The notes under the pieces were generated by a model. That model saw only the letters and a program-made list of their open reading frames with translations, did not search any database and was not told where the DNA came from. DNA of 64,000 nt from Nostoc sp. NMS9. Its GTDB lineage: Bacteria; Cyanobacteriota; Cyanobacteriia; Cyanobacteriales; Nostocaceae. This document shows positions 52,070-61,984 of the stretch, piece by piece. Every line of letters starts with the position of its first letter. Positions within the stretch are counted from its first letter, which is position 1. The stretch covers positions 124,001 to 188,000 of the forward strand of contig NZ_JABXKL010000091.1 of assembly GCF_017114995.1 (NCBI RefSeq). Direction: 5' to 3'. The translations under genes and the position numbers were made by a program.

Positions 52070-54298
52070 TTATTTCTTTGCCAGTCCCTTAAGCTCTTTT
52101 GTCAACTCTCTTGGTTTAAAATATTCGTGAGAATGATATTTATAACTACTAGATTCATTTTTATCAATGACTCCATTGACTACTAAACCTAGAACGTTGT
52201 AATTGGATCTCTCTAATATCTCTTGAGCAGCATTAGCACTGTTAGAATCGATTACTCCGGGTCTAGCTACTAACAAAATACCATCAGTCATTTGGCTTAA
52301 AGTCAAAGCATCGGCTGCCAAAAGTAGTGGAGGGGCATCAATAATTACAAAGTCATATTTATACTGAGATGAGAAATTCTCAATGAGTGATGCCATCCGT
52401 TTTGAGTCTAGCAAAGCAAGTGGGTTGGGAGGTCTAACTCCAGCAGTTAAAACATCAAGGTTGTCCATTACCTTAGATACGGCAATGTCAAATTCAGCCT
52501 GACCTACAAGAACCTCACTCAAACCAACTTCATTGGTTAGTTGCCAGAGATGATGCTGAGAAGGAACTCGCATATCTGCATCGATTAGTAAAACTTGACG
52601 TCCTAGTTGAGCGATCGCTGCTGCCAAATTAGCTGAAACTGTAGACTTGCCTTCTTTAGGAACTGCGCTAGTGATCACAATGGTTTTGAGCAAATTATCT
52701 GAACTTAAGTATTTCAGATTTGCTTGAATCATCCGGTACATTTCGCTCGTTAAAGAGTGGGGAGTATCCCTGACGGCAATTGTTTGAGATATTGATTCTG
52801 CATTTGAATAACGGGAACGAAGCTTTTTAACAGACAAAGGAACAATTCCTAGCAAAGTATATCCAAATACATCTCTAATTTCTTTAAGTGTTTTTAGAGA
52901 TCTATCTCTCATCGCCAGAAAGAGTACAGTTGTGGTGGCAAAAAATAAACCGGACATGACTCCTAGCACCAAAACAATTATTGTTTTGGTTAATGTAGGA
53001 TCTTCGGGCACTAAAGCCTGAGCAATAATCCGGGAACTAGGTGTATTTGTATTTTCAACTAACTGTAATTCTTGAACCTTTTTCAATAGAGTTTGATAGG
53101 TTGATTCTGCAACTTCAACTTTCCGTTCCAACTCTCGCTGATTTTGTGCCAGCTGGGGTATAAGTTTCACCCGCTGTTCGTACTTGACACGAGAATTATA
53201 TAGAGAGGAGAGTCTTTGAGTTAAGCCAAAACGTTGTATTTCTGATTGCAAAAAGTTTTGTATCAGGCTTTGTCTGAGTTCTCCAATCTGCAATAGACTC
53301 TGGGGAACTTGTGTTTGATTGCCAATAGTCTGACCAACTTGCTGTTGCAAGAGAGATTTTAAATTAGCTTTTTTTGCTTCTAGGTTAATAATTATAGGGT
53401 TGTCATCTAGAAAACGGCTGCGCTCAACCGCTAACTGCCGATCAGTCTCTTGGAGTTGTGTAAGAATTCCCTGTACTGCTGGTGACTGACTGAGGGCACT
53501 CACAGCGATCGCTTCCTGAGAATTTAGCTCTACTTTCTGCCGCAGTTCATTGGTTTGGGCATTTACCTCATCCAGTTGAGCCTTGACAGTATTCATCTCA
53601 TTGTCTAGATTTCCAATAGTCGCAACAGCTGACTTTGTCTCCTCTAATAAATCTGCAATCTGATGCTTTTGTTTAAATATACGTAGCGCTACTTCTGCAT
53701 TATTAACAGCAGCTTGAGTTGTAGGAAGTTGCTTGGCCATAAACTGACGAGTTGCTCCTGCCTCAGAGCGATTTGTCAGAATATCATTTTCTAAATAAAA
53801 CCTCATAATTGTGTTGACTACTGCCGCTGCTTCTTCAGGATCGTGACTTCTATAAGTAATACGCAATACATCTGTCCCACCAACAATTTTTAGGTTCAGG
53901 AGTTTTTGTAGTTCTTTCACCTCCAGAGGTTCACCTTCGTTGTCTTTTAGTTGTAGTTTGTCTATTATCCGTTGCAATAAAGCTGGGGAAGAAATAACTT
54001 CTATCTGACTGCTTATGGGATTTTGAGTTGCTACCAATGGTTTCAAATCTCCTGAGTCTCCTCCTTCAGAGGTACCAGGGGAAAGATTATTGCCTGCTAC
54101 TTTAAAACTCGGAACTCTGAATAACAGTTTTCCTTCTGCTTCATAGTCTGGCTTCAGAAATTGTGTAGATATAGCACTCAGAATAACTGTCGCCACAAAT
54201 ATACTGAAAGCCGGTAGCCACCACCGTTTCAATATCAACAAGTAACGATTAAGGTCTAAATCAATAGATTCTCTAGATTCCATAGATTTTTCTGACAT
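52070..54298 (-). CDS. Polysaccharide biosynthesis tyrosine autokinase (Wzz/Wzc type)
   Basis: 742 residues. Wzz domain with transmembrane helices at about 28-48 and 438-463 flanking a periplasmic coiled-coil region (200-410). The cytoplasmic BY-kinase has Walker A SAVPKEGKS (544-552), Walker A' LLIDADM (570-576), Walker B VIIDAPP (650-656) and a C-terminal Tyr cluster (Tyr719, Tyr721, Tyr726). Autophosphorylation cycles control chain length and export of exopolysaccharide with the Wza-like protein. It heads the minus-strand export genes but is separated from the next one by ~680 bp containing a MITE. Confidence 0.93.
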   Translation of the reverse strand: MSEKSMESRESIDLDLNRYLLILKRWWLPAFSIFVATVILSAISTQFLKPDYEAEGKLLFRVPSFKVAGNNLSPGTSEGGDSGDLKPLVATQNPISSQIEVISSPALLQRIIDKLQLKDNEGEPLEVKELQKLLNLKIVGGTDVLRITYRSHDPEEAAAVVNTIMRFYLENDILTNRSEAGATRQFMAKQLPTTQAAVNNAEVALRIFKQKHQIADLLEETKSAVATIGNLDNEMNTVKAQLDEVNAQTNELRQKVELNSQEAIAVSALSQSPAVQGILTQLQETDRQLAVERSRFLDDNPIIINLEAKKANLKSLLQQQVGQTIGNQTQVPQSLLQIGELRQSLIQNFLQSEIQRFGLTQRLSSLYNSRVKYEQRVKLIPQLAQNQRELERKVEVAESTYQTLLKKVQELQLVENTNTPSSRIIAQALVPEDPTLTKTIIVLVLGVMSGLFFATTTVLFLAMRDRSLKTLKEIRDVFGYTLLGIVPLSVKKLRSRYSNAESISQTIAVRDTPHSLTSEMYRMIQANLKYLSSDNLLKTIVITSAVPKEGKSTVSANLAAAIAQLGRQVLLIDADMRVPSQHHLWQLTNEVGLSEVLVGQAEFDIAVSKVMDNLDVLTAGVRPPNPLALLDSKRMASLIENFSSQYKYDFVIIDAPPLLLAADALTLSQMTDGILLVARPGVIDSNSANAAQEILERSNYNVLGLVVNGVIDKNESSSYKYHSHEYFKPRELTKELKGLAKK

Positions 54299-54976
54299 AA
54301 ATCTTCCAAAGTACAGGTCTTAAACAAGAAACTAAAAATTGACTTAGAACAGCCACAAACCAGTGCAATTGACAATACTGATTATGTATAATTTTACAAT
54401 ATAAAATATAGTATAGACCAATACGATTAAGTTAAAGCTTAACTCTTTATCAAAATCATTTTTTTAACGTAGATGCGGAACGGCTTGCCGCAGGCTACCG
54501 CCAAAGACGCAAAGACAAAGAAGCAAGAAATACTTAACTGAACTGTCTTGTAGTATAGACGTATTTAAGTTAAAAATTTAGTCCCCATTTGGTGCAAATG
54601 TGTAACGATGGTCTGTGTACCTTTATTCAGCAAAGAATTTGTTAATTTTGGGATTTTAGGTAAGTTAATTACGTCCTAACTATAACTGCCGTCCCATAAA
54701 TCAACCCTTTAGTAACAGGACGTTCAATTAAAAGTTTGTTGCATTAGCAATCAACCATTAATATTCAAATTTATCTCTGGATTATCAAAGGCTTGATTTT
54801 TTACTTGGATATTATACAGCTATATTCCTTGTCAGATCAACTATCTTAGCCAAAGCAAAAATTTCAAAATTAAGTAAACAAACTCGACCTTTAGTTAGTT
54901 TGTAATTTTTGACCATAAACATCTACCCATTACTCAATCCAGTTACTTAGTATAGTAATTCTGAAAGTTAAAGTAG
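54299..54976. other. Gene-free region holding a MITE
   Basis: No gene is seen. The MITE at 54413-54556 occupies the middle. The remainder is AT-rich, with a short 'gccaaagacgcaaagac' Nostoc repeat within the element. Confidence 0.4.
54413..54556. mobile_element. MITE-like element, 'caatacgRttMagttaa' family, copy B
   Basis: ccaatacgattaagttaaag at 54418-54437 and cttaactgaactgtcttg at 54533-54550 are inverted repeats matching those of copy A at 2168-2287. gtatag flanks both ends (54410-54415 and 54553-54558), which could be part of the ends or a target duplication. Confidence 0.55.
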
Positions 54977-56173
54977 TTACCTACTTTGCCAAACTTTATC
55001 GTAAGCATCTAACAGTTTTGGAGCTTGATATTGCCATTCCAGAATCTCCTCCATTCTGCGTCGCCCCTCGGCTCCGAGCTTTTCTCTACGTTCAGGAAAA
55101 TCTAAAAGTTCCAAAATTTTCTCGGCAAATTCTACCTCATCGTTAGGCTTGGCATAAAGAGATGCTTCTTGTGCAGAACGTCTTCCCTCTCGCAAATCAA
55201 ACTGGACAATTGCTTTTCCCATTGCCATATATTCAAGGATTTTATTCATGGTGCAGTTTTCGTTATAAGCAGATGTTGGAGAAGGCTCTACACACACGTC
55301 GCAGCTGGAAAGCCGCTCTAAGAGTTCTTCACCTTGCTTAAACCCTGTAAATTCTACAAACTCATTCACTTCTAACTCTTTAGATAAGTTTTTGAGCTTT
55401 TCTGCCATAGGTCCACTACCAATTAGCATAAAGTGAATATCAGAGCGATTTTTTTTGTGGACAATGTAATATACCATTCTTAGGAGATAATCAATACCCT
55501 CTGGTTCTCCCATGACACCCATGTAACCTATTAAGTAGTTTCTACCTCTACGGTAATTAGGGTTTGGAGGCATTCGGCGAAAGCGCGAAAGATCCGGCGC
55601 ACTACGAACTACAAATACTTTCTCTGGTTTCTTGTGCCCACGGTTAAGAGCTACCTCTCGGTGTGACTCGTTCGTTGAAATTACCATGTCTGCTGTGGCA
55701 TAGGTCAAGCGTTCAGCCCAGCGTAATCCATGATAAAAAATATCGCGCCGCCGATACTTAGCTTCATACATTTCCGGACTGAGGTCATGATGATCGAAGA
55801 TAATAGATATACCATGAAATAATTTAAACCATGCTGCTACCAAGAAAAGTAAATCGGGCGGATTACAAATATGTATGACATCAAAACCACGCTCTCGCCA
55901 TACCCTTTGAGCTAGACGGAATTGCCAGTTAATCGCCCAACTGTACTCTCGGAGATAGCCAATGACAGAACTTTCTTCCGGTGGTAGAGGATGACGGTAA
56001 ATGTGAATCTGCTCAATAATTTCGTAATCTTTTTCAAAGCCATTACCTGTAGGTGAAATTACACTAACTTCATACCCAGCTTTTTGCAAAGTAGTTGCTT
56101 CCATCCATACCCGTCTATCAAAGGGAACTGGGAGATTTTCAACGATAATTAGTACTTTCTTCGGTGATGCCAT
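54977..56173 (-). CDS. Glycosyltransferase, GT4/GT1 family
   Basis: 398 residues. GT-B fold: VENLPVPFDRRVWMEATTLQKAGYEV with the N-terminal acceptor loop, IGYMGVMGEPEGIDYLL at the start of the donor domain, and SPTSAYNENCTMNKILEYMAMGKAIV with the Glu-x7-type donor motif. It adds a sugar to the lipid-linked repeat unit at the inner membrane. Part of the exopolysaccharide locus. Confidence 0.9.
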   Translation of the reverse strand: MASPKKVLIIVENLPVPFDRRVWMEATTLQKAGYEVSVISPTGNGFEKDYEIIEQIHIYRHPLPPEESSVIGYLREYSWAINWQFRLAQRVWRERGFDVIHICNPPDLLFLVAAWFKLFHGISIIFDHHDLSPEMYEAKYRRRDIFYHGLRWAERLTYATADMVISTNESHREVALNRGHKKPEKVFVVRSAPDLSRFRRMPPNPNYRRGRNYLIGYMGVMGEPEGIDYLLRMVYYIVHKKNRSDIHFMLIGSGPMAEKLKNLSKELEVNEFVEFTGFKQGEELLERLSSCDVCVEPSPTSAYNENCTMNKILEYMAMGKAIVQFDLREGRRSAQEASLYAKPNDEVEFAEKILELLDFPERREKLGAEGRRRMEEILEWQYQAPKLLDAYDKVWQSR

Positions 56174-56449
56174 AATAATTTCAATTTTTAATTAGTTTAG
56201 TAAGTAATTATTCACTCACTCGGAACAAGGGTCGAAACCCTGAATTTATGGGTGATAGGCAGGGGAAATGTGAAACGTTACTTTAGTAAAACACTCACTT
56301 GTCAAGTCTAAAATATACCTTATTTATGGAACCTATATTCATACTTGACGAAACTGGGTTGAACAATAAATATGCATGTCTACATCATAATAGCTATCAG
56401 TTTTGCTGTTACTAGCTGGTTACAGTTATATTGATTAATCATCTGATTT

Positions 56450-57664
56450 TTACATTCTGACTGAGAAAGATGCCGCCACATAGAGTATCCAAGTCAAACT
56501 ATTTGATTCCACTAAGTTAGACTCAGTGAGGCTAGATAAGAGTATAAATGTCATGTGTATAAGTGGCCAAATATCAAATGCTGTTTTACTACTACGCACC
56601 CAAGCAAATCCTTGCAGATAACTGCGCCAAAATCCTAAAAAGAATACTCCTAACCCTAAAAGACCCAGATCTAGGCAAAGAGCCAGATAGCCATTGTGGG
56701 GGTGGCTTGGCGTCCATCCAGCTGCAAGCCAAATATAAGCAGATTCGCCATTCCATCCTTGCCAGAATCCACCATAACCATAACCAAGCCAAGGATGTTT
56801 CCAAATCATATCAATTACTAATGGCCACAACTGTGTTCGACCAGTCAGTGTCGCATCTTTCCCAATTGCACTGAATAGGATATCAGCATCATTAGACAAC
56901 CAAAAATATAAACCTTGGCTGATAGTAGCTATCATTATTAAGGTTGGTACCATGAACTGGTATGACCAGCGCCAAATTTGAAAAGCAAAAAATGCCAATA
57001 TTAGAATTAATAGATTAATTAGAGATGAACCTGAAGACGCAAGCAGTAAAAGTAGTATTGACAAGCAAAACCCACCCCAAAAAAGCCAATTATGTCTTCG
57101 ATGTTGATAACCAAGGATCAAAAAAGTCATACTACTCGTTACCATTCTTGCTCCCAGACCGTTTTTGTGTGTGAATACTCCACGCCACTTCGAGCTGCCC
57201 AAATCATGCTGTATCCCGTATTGAGGCAAGGCTATAGCAAAAACGCAACTAAGTATTATAATAATTGCAAAGTTCCAAGCAAGTAAATGTAACTGCTGTT
57301 TTAAGCTATATCGCGAAGCAAAATATAATCCAAATAAACTGGAATTAATGAGGGCAAAACTATTTTTTAATGTTGTTGATGGTTCAAAAGACCAAATAAT
57401 AGAAAAAGCTGACAATAAAATTAAAGAATAAAGCCAAAAGTCTTTACTAAGGAAATAAAGAGTTTTTTTCCAACGCAAAACTAGTAGTACTAAGGTAACT
57501 GCGTAGATAAAAGAATAAATAATCCGAATCACAGAGCTATCATATTCTACTAAATCAGTCTGTCCTGCCCCTCCTGACAGTACAACAACAAAAATTGCCC
57601 CTGAATACATCAGCAAGCTCAAAATTGTGAATACCTGTTCAGCAAAAATTAGGATTTTCCTCAT
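56450..57664 (-). CDS. O-antigen ligase/polymerase family protein (Wzy-like)
   Basis: 404 residues with 10-12 hydrophobic segments. The large periplasmic loop has GRTQLWPLVIDMIWKHPWLG and HPHNGYLALCLDLGL, the conserved R-x-x-W...H-P-x-x-G...H-N-x-x-L motifs of the WaaL/Wzy superfamily. In this setting it most likely polymerises repeat units. It is 10 bp downstream of the second glycosyltransferase, so the two are in one operon. Confidence 0.87.
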   Translation of the reverse strand: MRKILIFAEQVFTILSLLMYSGAIFVVVLSGGAGQTDLVEYDSSVIRIIYSFIYAVTLVLLVLRWKKTLYFLSKDFWLYSLILLSAFSIIWSFEPSTTLKNSFALINSSLFGLYFASRYSLKQQLHLLAWNFAIIIILSCVFAIALPQYGIQHDLGSSKWRGVFTHKNGLGARMVTSSMTFLILGYQHRRHNWLFWGGFCLSILLLLLASSGSSLINLLILILAFFAFQIWRWSYQFMVPTLIMIATISQGLYFWLSNDADILFSAIGKDATLTGRTQLWPLVIDMIWKHPWLGYGYGGFWQGWNGESAYIWLAAGWTPSHPHNGYLALCLDLGLLGLGVFFLGFWRSYLQGFAWVRSSKTAFDIWPLIHMTFILLSSLTESNLVESNSLTWILYVAASFSVRM

Positions 57665-57674
57665 AATAAATTAA

Positions 57675-58781
57675 CTAATATTTCTTTTGCATATTCATTT
57701 CTTTATAATAAATTTGAGCTGTCTGAGCGGCAATATTTGACCAATTTAAATCTTCCTGACAACGAGCTAATGCCGCAGTTTGCATACGTTGTTGCAAGTC
57801 GCGATCGCTTAACAAATAAATAATGGCATCAGCTAAAGATTGGACATCACAAGGTGGAACTAATAACCCATCTTTTTTATGCTGAATTATCTCACTTAAT
57901 CCCCCGACTTCAGAGGCTACAACTAGTGTTCCCATTCCATAAGATAAGGCTGCTACACCACTTTGAGAGGCTTCTATATATGGCAAAACTGTTACCGTAC
58001 TGCGTTGAAATAGATTACTTACTTCTTCAAGGGGGATAAAGTCATTGATAATTTCATAGCGTTTTTCATCATAACCATTAGGGAAATATTGTTTTATATT
58101 TTCTCCCCGTCCAGCGATAATCAGCTTGACTTCAGGTATACGTTCAGCAATTAATGGCATAGCCTGAAGTAAATATTTCAATCCTTTGTAGGGCCAGATG
58201 CGTCCAAAAAATAGCAATGTATTTGGCTCACGAGTCTGACTATTGTGATTACTCAGACGACGCTGATACAAACTACCAAGTTCCCCATGTGGTAAAACAT
58301 TGACTCGCTCTTGAGGTATACGAAATTGTTCAGTTAAAATCTTTTTTAATTGATGAGTATGGACAATCAATTGTTGGGAACGATAGAAGGCAATACGCCT
58401 GGTATACTCTGAACCGAATACAGCCATGCTATCTCCTGGGTGACGGAATATGTCGTGGATGGTTGTCACCAGTGGCGGCATTTTGTTGAGTAACAAAGTC
58501 CAATCATACCAAGGATCGTTAGTTTCTTGCACATGCAAAACATCCGGCTGTATGTCTTTGATAATACGCATCATTGCGTACATAGACAATAGGTTGCGCG
58601 GGTCGCGAATCCGTGGTTTTTTAAAGCTAATCACGCGGATACTGGGATCAAGAACATTGCTACAGACATCTGAGACTTTTTCCGGATGAATTAGCGTTAA
58701 ATCAACATATTTAACCAGACTGTTTGCTAATTCAATAGTGTAATCTTCAAAGCAAAAATGTAATAAAGCAACTTTAATCAT
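57675..58781 (-). CDS. Glycosyltransferase, GT4 family
   Basis: 368 residues. NTLLFFGRIWPYKGLKYLLQA begins the donor domain, VLPYIEASQSGVAALSYGMGTLVVAS is the donor-binding region with an E-x7-like motif, and GGLSEIIQHKKDGLLVPPCD the closing segment. It is typical of GT4 enzymes for exopolysaccharide repeat units. It lies between the flippase and the polymerase genes. Confidence 0.92.
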   Translation of the reverse strand: MIKVALLHFCFEDYTIELANSLVKYVDLTLIHPEKVSDVCSNVLDPSIRVISFKKPRIRDPRNLLSMYAMMRIIKDIQPDVLHVQETNDPWYDWTLLLNKMPPLVTTIHDIFRHPGDSMAVFGSEYTRRIAFYRSQQLIVHTHQLKKILTEQFRIPQERVNVLPHGELGSLYQRRLSNHNSQTREPNTLLFFGRIWPYKGLKYLLQAMPLIAERIPEVKLIIAGRGENIKQYFPNGYDEKRYEIINDFIPLEEVSNLFQRSTVTVLPYIEASQSGVAALSYGMGTLVVASEVGGLSEIIQHKKDGLLVPPCDVQSLADAIIYLLSDRDLQQRMQTAALARCQEDLNWSNIAAQTAQIYYKEMNMQKKY

Positions 58782-58866
58782 AATTAAAATTCTACCCGCA
58801 CTTAAATTATTTTTTTCACCAGTTTTTCTGAGTTAATGATAAAAATTTATCGGAAACTAATTACTG

Positions 58867-60294
58867 CTATTTTAACAATTTGAACCATAAAAAACGAAAC
58901 CCTCCAAAGGCACGAATACCTAAATAAATCCCAAATAAAGCATAGGCACAAGTTGCAATAATTAGAGTTAATATAAAGTCTAAGCCAAGTTTTTGTAATA
59001 AAATTAATATAGGTAGCATCAAAATAGTTATTATTAACGGTCGGCGCATAATTCGCCATAAATTTAGTGAAAATAGGCGAGTATAGGTGAAATAAATATA
59101 CTGGCCAAAACCAGAAATAGTCATTAATAATGCCATTAAAGCTGCACCTACTAACTGATAGTGTGAAACTAATAGCACGCCTCCCAAGCTCCCTAATGTA
59201 GTGGTAATAACTACTTCACGTAGGTTCACTATCTCAAAACCATTGGCTACAAGTAAATAAGTCAGTGAGCGTGTAAAGGGCAAAAAAACGAGTGATGCAG
59301 CGCTTATAATAAGGGCTATATTTGCTTCAGCAAAGCTAGCATTATAGAGAAAAACTAGTAAATCTTTGCCAAACAATAAGATTCCAAGATATAAGGGCAA
59401 TGCTATGATTAGTAGGATTTCGATAATATTTTCAGCTATCTGCCTCTGCTTCTCCCGTCCTTGCTCTACTGCCTTTGAAAGTCTTGGAAATATTGCTAAA
59501 CCTATACTATTAGCAATAATCATAAAGGGTTGCAATAATTGTGATATTCCGCCAAATAAACCTACTAAAAACTCATTGCCTAACAATGAAAGTATCAATA
59601 TTTGAATTCTGCCACTAACTACAGCTATTGCTTCAATAGCAAAAAATGTACGCGCACTTTTGATTGTATTAAAGACAAAAATCTTATCAATCTGCCATTC
59701 TATTTTTACTAATCGGGCGATAAAAATCCATTCAATTACCAAAATTAGTGTTTCTGAAACAACTAAAATCACCCCCAAATATTCAATTCCATATTTTAAT
59801 TGCATTGCCCAAATCATTATTATTAGGCGTAAAATATAGACTGGCACTGTAGCGATCGCAATCAGATGCATCTTTTCTTTAGCTTGAAAAATTGCCTCTG
59901 TGATATTAGAAAGCGCAAAGGGAATGATTGTTAAGCCCATTATGTAACAAACAATCGAGGTTTTGGAACTATAGGGAAGTAAAAATACTACAATCACCAA
60001 TGCCGCATAACTGAAAAAACTAAATATTAACTGTAGGCAAGTACCACTTATTAAATAGACAGGTGTTTTTTGTGGCTCACGAGCTAGTTCTCTAGTAAAC
60101 AATGTTTTTAGCCCTTGTGAAGCAATGCCCACAAAGATAAAATAGTAGCTATATGCTAGTAGATACTGCCCTAAAGCTTCAGCTCCTAGAGTACGAGCAA
60201 TGGAAGCGGTTAATACAAAGGCTGTAATACTTTGTGTTAACCGATTGAGTATCATTGAGAACGAATTACTTATGAACTTGTACTTTTCTACCAT
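58867..60294 (-). CDS. Polysaccharide flippase (Wzx-like, MATE/MVF superfamily)
   Basis: 475 residues, 12-14 hydrophobic segments. The opening NSFSMILNRLTQSITAFVLTASIARTLGAEALGQYLLAYSYY is the usual Wzx/RfbX start, with a conserved Arg in the first helix. It moves lipid-linked repeat units across the inner membrane. The gene is very AT-rich, like its neighbours. Confidence 0.9.
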   Translation of the reverse strand: MVEKYKFISNSFSMILNRLTQSITAFVLTASIARTLGAEALGQYLLAYSYYFIFVGIASQGLKTLFTRELAREPQKTPVYLISGTCLQLIFSFFSYAALVIVVFLLPYSSKTSIVCYIMGLTIIPFALSNITEAIFQAKEKMHLIAIATVPVYILRLIIMIWAMQLKYGIEYLGVILVVSETLILVIEWIFIARLVKIEWQIDKIFVFNTIKSARTFFAIEAIAVVSGRIQILILSLLGNEFLVGLFGGISQLLQPFMIIANSIGLAIFPRLSKAVEQGREKQRQIAENIIEILLIIALPLYLGILLFGKDLLVFLYNASFAEANIALIISAASLVFLPFTRSLTYLLVANGFEIVNLREVVITTTLGSLGGVLLVSHYQLVGAALMALLMTISGFGQYIYFTYTRLFSLNLWRIMRRPLIITILMLPILILLQKLGLDFILTLIIATCAYALFGIYLGIRAFGGFRFLWFKLLK

Positions 60295-60538
60295 TCTTAT
60301 AATTCTTAATTCAGCTTAATTCTTTCATTTTGAGTCACCATGATTTTTTTCGGATATATCTTTATAGATATAGATTTTTCTAGAGCGCCCTCAAACAAAA
60401 CAAGTAATTAATTACTCAGTAAGATAGAAAAATCTAAATTTAATCCGCTAGAAATTAAACTGAACATTGGAATAAATTTATTGATTAATACGTAAAGTAA
60501 TTCTCTAATCATAGCTGTACTGCTATGAATTGTTTCTG

Positions 60539-61984
60539 TTAGTAAGCACCGTCTTTTTTCAAAACCACCATAACTGTTTTAAGGAGGATTTCAAAGTCTA
60601 ACCCAAGCGACCAATTTTCGATGTAGCTAATATCGAGATGAATCACTTGTTCAAAATCTAAAATATCTGAGCGACCTGAGACTTGCCAAAGACCTGTAAT
60701 ACCAGGTAAAATTTCATGTCGAATAAAATGATGTTCAGAAAACTTTTCAACATCTCTGGTAGGTAAAGGGCGAGGTCCTACTATACTCATTTCTCCAAGG
60801 ATAACGTTAAAAAGTTGAGGTAATTCGTCTAAACTGTAACGACGGAGAAATTTTCCAACACGGGTAATACGAGGATCATCTTTAATTTTAAAGATGATTC
60901 CATCTTTCGTTTCATTTAAAGCTTCTAATTCTTTCTGTAATTTTTCCGCATCAGACCTCATCGTTCTGAATTTCCATACTTTAAATTGTTTACCATGTAA
61001 ACCTATACGCGTTTGTTTGTAGAATACTGTGCCTGGAGAGTCAAGTTTTATAGCTATAGCTATAGCTATATAAATGGGAAATGATAACATTACAAATAAA
61101 GTCGCAAAGCAAAAATCACAACTACGCTTTATCCAAAAATCTTTACCTGTAATTATCGGACAATCCAAACTCAGACAAGGCATTCCCCCTATTTTATTGA
61201 ATTGTACGTTTTTATAAATTGGTTTTAATTCCATCGGTAAAATATGTACTTGTATCCCAGATGCTTGAAATAACCAGCACAAAAACATTCTATTTTTTAG
61301 CGCATCCCAAGATATAAAAACTTCTGTCACTCCTAGTTGATTAAGCTGAGTTAAAGTTTGCTGACGCTTATATCTGTCTAGTGAATTAGCATTCGCAGTT
61401 CCAGATACAATGTAATGCTTTTCTTTTTTTATAAAACTCGCAATCTGATCGTGATCTTGAGGGTCACAAATAATGAAAACAGAAGAACGGACTATTTTTT
61501 TCTGCTTGCGTAGATATTCAAGAGTAATATTTACAGCGTATCTACCAGTACAAACAAAAAAGATACTTAGCAACCAAGGTAATAATATTAATCTTGGACG
61601 TGTGATATCAACAACTGGTTTATACAAAAAACTAACTAAAAGGATTAATCCATGAGCAAAAGTTAGCGATTTGATAATATTGAAATAGTCATAGCGTTTT
61701 TGACCTTCTCGATAAATACCTTCGACAGCCAGCGATCCTATTTGAATCCCAATAGCTGTTAAAATCGGTAAATAATGACTCGGTATATACCAAGTAAAAT
61801 TTCCAGAAGTAGATTGATATTCTGCTAAAACCCAAGCTAGAAATAAAAGAGTACAGTCTACTAAGAATAATGTTGTTAATCTCAACCACCATGAACCCTT
61901 ACGTACCGTGACAAATGTCGATGCACGTAAATCCAAAGGCACTTCACTGAATTTATTATTTGTTGTAATGCTTTGATTACTCAT
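60539..61984 (-). CDS. Polyprenyl-phosphate sugar-phosphate transferase (WbaP/HfsE type)
   Basis: 481 residues. Four N-terminal membrane helices (30-170), a cytoplasmic Rossmann-like region, and the bacterial sugar transferase domain with SPGTVFYKQTRIG, KVWKFRTMR, RRYSLDELPQLFNVILGEMS, VGPRPLP and GITGLWQVSGRS. It starts the repeat unit by putting a hexose-1-phosphate on undecaprenyl phosphate. It is the first gene of the minus-strand operon, with the promoter in the large gap upstream. A short tatagc tandem (61047-61068) encodes Ile-Ala repeats in a membrane helix. Confidence 0.92.
   Translation of the reverse strand: MSNQSITTNNKFSEVPLDLRASTFVTVRKGSWWLRLTTLFLVDCTLLFLAWVLAEYQSTSGNFTWYIPSHYLPILTAIGIQIGSLAVEGIYREGQKRYDYFNIIKSLTFAHGLILLVSFLYKPVVDITRPRLILLPWLLSIFFVCTGRYAVNITLEYLRKQKKIVRSSVFIICDPQDHDQIASFIKKEKHYIVSGTANANSLDRYKRQQTLTQLNQLGVTEVFISWDALKNRMFLCWLFQASGIQVHILPMELKPIYKNVQFNKIGGMPCLSLDCPIITGKDFWIKRSCDFCFATLFVMLSFPIYIAIAIAIKLDSPGTVFYKQTRIGLHGKQFKVWKFRTMRSDAEKLQKELEALNETKDGIIFKIKDDPRITRVGKFLRRYSLDELPQLFNVILGEMSIVGPRPLPTRDVEKFSEHHFIRHEILPGITGLWQVSGRSDILDFEQVIHLDISYIENWSLGLDFEILLKTVMVVLKKDGAY

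Noticed and set aside
61047-61068. tagcta tandem in the sugar transferase gene considered as a repeat invasion
   Set aside because: The hexamer keeps frame and encodes Ile-Ala in a membrane helix, and it is not one of the dispersed intergenic units; simple slippage explains it.
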